A DNA stretch of 8,056 bases, taken from contig JBARNH010000022.1 in assembly GCA_049802875.1 (NCBI GenBank), positions 1 to 8,056 on the forward strand. The letters run 5' to 3'. Position numbers and translations under genes: made by a program. Shown here piece after piece: positions 6,501-8,056 of the stretch. The notes beneath the pieces are model-generated. The model saw only the letters and a program-made list of their open reading frames with translations. It searched no databases and was not told the origin of the DNA. The DNA is from Lutacidiplasma sp049802875 (lineage in GTDB: Archaea > Thermoplasmatota > Thermoplasmata > Lutacidiplasmatales > UBA184). Within the stretch, counting starts at the first letter, position 1, and the number at the start of each line of letters is the position of its first letter.

Positions 6501-6507
6501 TAAAATA
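6501..6507 (+). promoter_or_regulatory. Candidate TATA box, gar1 promoter 1
   Basis: TAAAATA directly follows the coiled-coil stop codon and is a strong A/T block for this GC-rich sequence. Archaeal spacing predicts a start near 6531-6533, which coincides with TTG 6532 and would give a leaderless gar1 mRNA. Spacing inference. Confidence 0.45.
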
Positions 6508-6514
6508 CCTATCG

Positions 6515-6534
6515 CAAGTGGTTTATACCACTTG
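6515..6534. promoter_or_regulatory. Perfect inverted repeat enclosing a second TATA-like box
   Basis: CAAGTGGT and ACCACTTG form two perfect 8-bp arms around TTAT, a 20-bp palindrome. The centre contains TTTATA (6522-6527), itself a good TATA box predicting a start near 6552. The symmetry suggests a dimeric regulator's operator placed over a core promoter of the gar1-tfb unit. As RNA it would be an 8-bp stem with a 4-nt loop. The symmetry is observed; the operator role is inferred. Confidence 0.5.
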
Positions 6535-6798
6535 TCGCGAGTCGGCGGCCGACCGGCAGCGCGCGAGGTCGGCACGGTGAAAGCCGTGACCCCCGCGGGA
6601 CTTTTTACTGTTCGATCTCCCGGCCCTGACGTAGTCCCCGAGGGGACGAACGTGACGGATTCTCGCGGGGTGGTGCACGGCCGGGTGATCCGGGTCTTCG
6701 GACCGGTGGCCCGACCGTATCTCAGCGTCCGCCCGCGCCGACCGCCGACCCCGGCGGAAGGGGTCGCGCTGCTCGATGCGTCGCTCGTGCGGGAGTGA
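6532..6798 (+). CDS. gar1: H/ACA ribonucleoprotein protein Gar1
   Basis: Gar1 is a component of the archaeal H/ACA particle that converts target uridines in rRNA to pseudouridine with Cbf5, Nop10 and L7Ae. The signature GVVHGRVIRVFGPVARPYLS matches the family's conserved G-x-V-x-D-V-F-G-P-V-x-x-P-Y-x-S/A core, and REVGTVKAVTPAGLFTVR aligns without gaps to the N-terminal strand of Pyrococcus Gar1 (RLGKVLHYAKQGFLIVR, from memory). Two starts compete. TTG 6532 gives 88 aa, keeps the whole first strand, and would be leaderless from the TAAAATA box. GTG 6577 gives 73 aa, is preceded by GAGGT at 6565-6569 with 7-nt spacing, and fits the TTTATA box, but loses REVGT. I favour 6532 on homology. No Gly/Arg tail is present, as usual for archaeal Gar1. 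tfb follows after 14 nt. Confidence 0.85.
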   Translation: MSRVGGRPAAREVGTVKAVTPAGLFTVRSPGPDVVPEGTNVTDSRGVVHGRVIRVFGPVARPYLSVRPRRPPTPAEGVALLDASLVRE

Positions 6799-6799
6799 G

Positions 6800-6805
6800 G
6801 GAGGT
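6800..6805 (+). promoter_or_regulatory. Shine-Dalgarno site that fixes the tfb start
   Basis: GGAGGT lies 7 nt before GTG 6813, ideal spacing for an archaeal 16S rRNA anti-SD. It selects 6813 over the upstream in-frame GTG 6795, which overlaps the gar1 stop and has no such site. Confidence 0.7.
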
Positions 6806-6812
6806 CGCTCGG

Positions 6813-7781
6813 GTGACCGACAAGGAGGCACCGGCGCCAGCCGAGAAGGGTGTCCCTCGCGCCGAGGACATGGCGGTCGCGACGCGCTGCACCAGCTGCG
6901 GGTCGACGCACTTGACTCGGGACTACGAGCGCGGGGAGCTCGTCTGCGACGAATGCGGACTCGTGCTCGAAGAGTCGATGATCGATCAGGGCCCCGACTG
7001 GCGGGCGTTCGACGCGGAGCAGGGGGAGAAGCGCGCCCGGACCGGCGCGCCGACCACGCTCACGATCCACGATAAGGGACTCTCCACCGAGATCGGATGG
7101 AAGAACCGGGACCCGTACGGGAAGTCGATCCCCACGCGCAATCGCGCCCAACTCTACCGGCTTCGCAAGTGGCAACGCCGGATCCGCGTCTCGAACGCGA
7201 CCGAACGGAACCTCGCCTTCGCCCTCGCCGAGCTCGATCGGATCGCGTCCGGAATGGCCTTGCCACGCAACGTCCGGGAGACCGCGGCGATGATCTACCG
7301 CAAGGCCGTCAACCGCAATCTCATCCGGGGTCGGTCGATCGAGGGCGTCGTGGCGGCGTCGCTCTACGGCAGCTGCCGGCAGTGCAACGTGCCGCGGACG
7401 CTCGACGAGATCGCGTCGAAGTCCCGAATCGGCCGGAAGGAGATCGGCCGTACCTATCGCTTCATGACGCGGGAGCTCCACCTCAAGCTGATGCCGACGC
7501 GGCCGCAGGATTACATCCAGCGGTTCTGCTCCGAGCTGAAGCTCAAGGGCGAGATCCAGACCCGAGCGAACGAGATCCTCAAAGAAGCGACGGAACGCGA
7601 GCTGACGAGCGGGCGCGGCCCGACGGGGGTCGCCGCGGCGGCGATCTACATCGCGAGCGTGCAGTGCGGGGAACGGCGGACCCAGCGGGAAGTGGCCGAG
7701 GTGGCCGGGGTCACCGAGGTCACGATCCGCAACCGGTACAAGGAGCTCACCGAGAAGCTCAACCTCCGCGTGATGCTCTGA
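6813..7781 (+). CDS. tfb: Transcription initiation factor IIB (TFB)
   Basis: The 322-aa TFB binds the TBP-TATA complex and recruits RNA polymerase. The N-terminal zinc ribbon has Cys26-x2-Cys29 and Cys45-x2-Cys48 (CTSC, CDEC). The B-reader/linker follows with RARTGAPTT near 74-82 and HDKGLSTEIGW at 86-96, both typical of archaeal TFB. Two cyclin repeats occupy about 128-215 and 222-312; the second holds the helix-turn-helix, REVAEVAGVTEVTIRNRYKE, used for BRE contact. Length is normal for the family and there is no intein. The start is GTG 6813, set by GGAGGT 7 nt upstream. The gene follows gar1 by 14 nt, a neighbourhood that recurs in archaeal genomes as far as I recall, and is probably co-transcribed with it. 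TGA stop. Whether other TFB paralogues exist in this genome cannot be seen here. Confidence 0.97.
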   Translation: MTDKEAPAPAEKGVPRAEDMAVATRCTSCGSTHLTRDYERGELVCDECGLVLEESMIDQGPDWRAFDAEQGEKRARTGAPTTLTIHDKGLSTEIGWKNRDPYGKSIPTRNRAQLYRLRKWQRRIRVSNATERNLAFALAELDRIASGMALPRNVRETAAMIYRKAVNRNLIRGRSIEGVVAASLYGSCRQCNVPRTLDEIASKSRIGRKEIGRTYRFMTRELHLKLMPTRPQDYIQRFCSELKLKGEIQTRANEILKEATERELTSGRGPTGVAAAAIYIASVQCGERRTQREVAEVAGVTEVTIRNRYKELTEKLNLRVML

Positions 7782-7836
7782 ACCGGCGCGGCGGGAGCTT
7801 ATCTCTCGACCGACGTTCGACCCTACGGAGATCTGG

Positions 7837-8056
7837 TTGACCGAGGAGTTGATCGATCAGGCCCTGCGGGCCGCCGGAACCCCCGGGGTCGTCTACGCGG
7901 ATGTCCGGGTGATCTCGCCGCAGCGCTACCTGTATCTCGCGGTGCGCGACGGGGCGGCCAGCGCACTGACCTCCAGCCACTCGGCAGGACTCGGTGTCCG
8001 TGCCCGCACCGACCGGGCCTGGGGGTTCGCCGGGACGACCGAGCTCACCGTGGAGG
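7837..8056 (+). CDS. TldD/PmbA family protein (N-terminal part, runs off window)
   Basis: 73 codons of an open frame are present with no stop before the edge. The sequence YADVRVISPQRYLYLAVRDG followed by ALTSSHSAGLGVRARTD and RAWGFAGTTEL matches the N-terminal domain of the TldD/PmbA (modulator of DNA gyrase) metallopeptidase family: a strand containing YADVR, a lone RDG turn, then GLGVR and the AWGFA motif. TldD and PmbA act together as a protease that trims peptides or unfolded proteins; the HExxxH zinc motif of TldD lies beyond the window, so TldD and PmbA cannot be separated. TTG 7837 is chosen because GGAG (7827-7830) lies 6 nt upstream and the family's N-terminus begins there. The gap to tfb is 55 nt; CTTATCT at 7798-7804 may be its own TATA box. 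Confidence 0.88.
   Translation, partial: MTEELIDQALRAAGTPGVVYADVRVISPQRYLYLAVRDGAASALTSSHSAGLGVRARTDRAWGFAGTTELTVE

Noticed and set aside
4224..7481. A 1085-codon antisense open frame on the minus strand
   Set aside because: It spans four well-supported plus-strand genes, has no recognisable domain, is extremely Arg/Leu/Asp-rich, and is the expected by-product of strong GC bias at third codon positions.
1..8056. CRISPR arrays, insertion sequences, rRNA genes
   Set aside because: No regularly spaced direct repeats, no transposase motifs or terminal inverted repeats, and no rRNA-like stretches were found.

Overview
The window looks like chromosomal DNA of a GC-rich archaeon. The evidence is an archaeal transcription factor B, an archaeal Gar1, a dual-specificity phosphoglucose/phosphomannose isomerase, a KaiC/RadA-like ATPase, a diglycine-ended ubiquitin-like protein, and a tRNA gene interrupted by a bulge-helix-bulge intron. 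AT-rich TATA-like boxes stand out against a GC-rich background. A GC-rich member of the Thermoplasmatota would fit the gene content, but that placement is inference and could not be checked here.

Layout. Minus strand, left edge to about 1500: a KaiC-like RecA-fold ATPase with a long proline-rich tail that runs off the window. It is divergent from a plus-strand isomerase (1688-2725). A non-coding stretch follows, then a small protein with an N-terminal membrane segment and lower GC (3003-3458). Next comes a tRNA-Ser(CGA) gene (3686-3805) split in its T loop by a 33-nt intron. Immediately after it lies a MoaD/ThiS/SAMP-like reading frame ending in Gly-Gly. From 4128 to 6497 there are two tightly spaced helical proteins that are tandem paralogues; only the first has a zinc ribbon. 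A new promoter region containing a 20-bp perfect inverted repeat leads into gar1 and tfb (6532-7781). The window ends in the start of a TldD/PmbA-family gene.

How the genes fit together. The right-hand half is information processing: Gar1 belongs to the H/ACA pseudouridylation particle, TFB recruits RNA polymerase, and the tRNA-Ser needs splicing before use. The ubiquitin-like gene could serve sulfur transfer (tRNA thiolation or molybdopterin) or protein conjugation. The two coiled-coil proteins are probably a pair that works together, with unknown role. The isomerase is central carbon metabolism.

Most notable points: the T-loop tRNA intron with a readable bulge-helix-bulge; the ubiquitin-like gene whose fold begins 15 nt after the tRNA end but has no ordinary start codon there; the paralogous coiled-coil pair; and the gar1 promoter palindrome with two competing promoter/start combinations. 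Several genes here (KaiC-like, ubiquitin-like, membrane protein) lack a canonical start where homology or topology wants one, which points either to unusual initiation or to small sequence errors.
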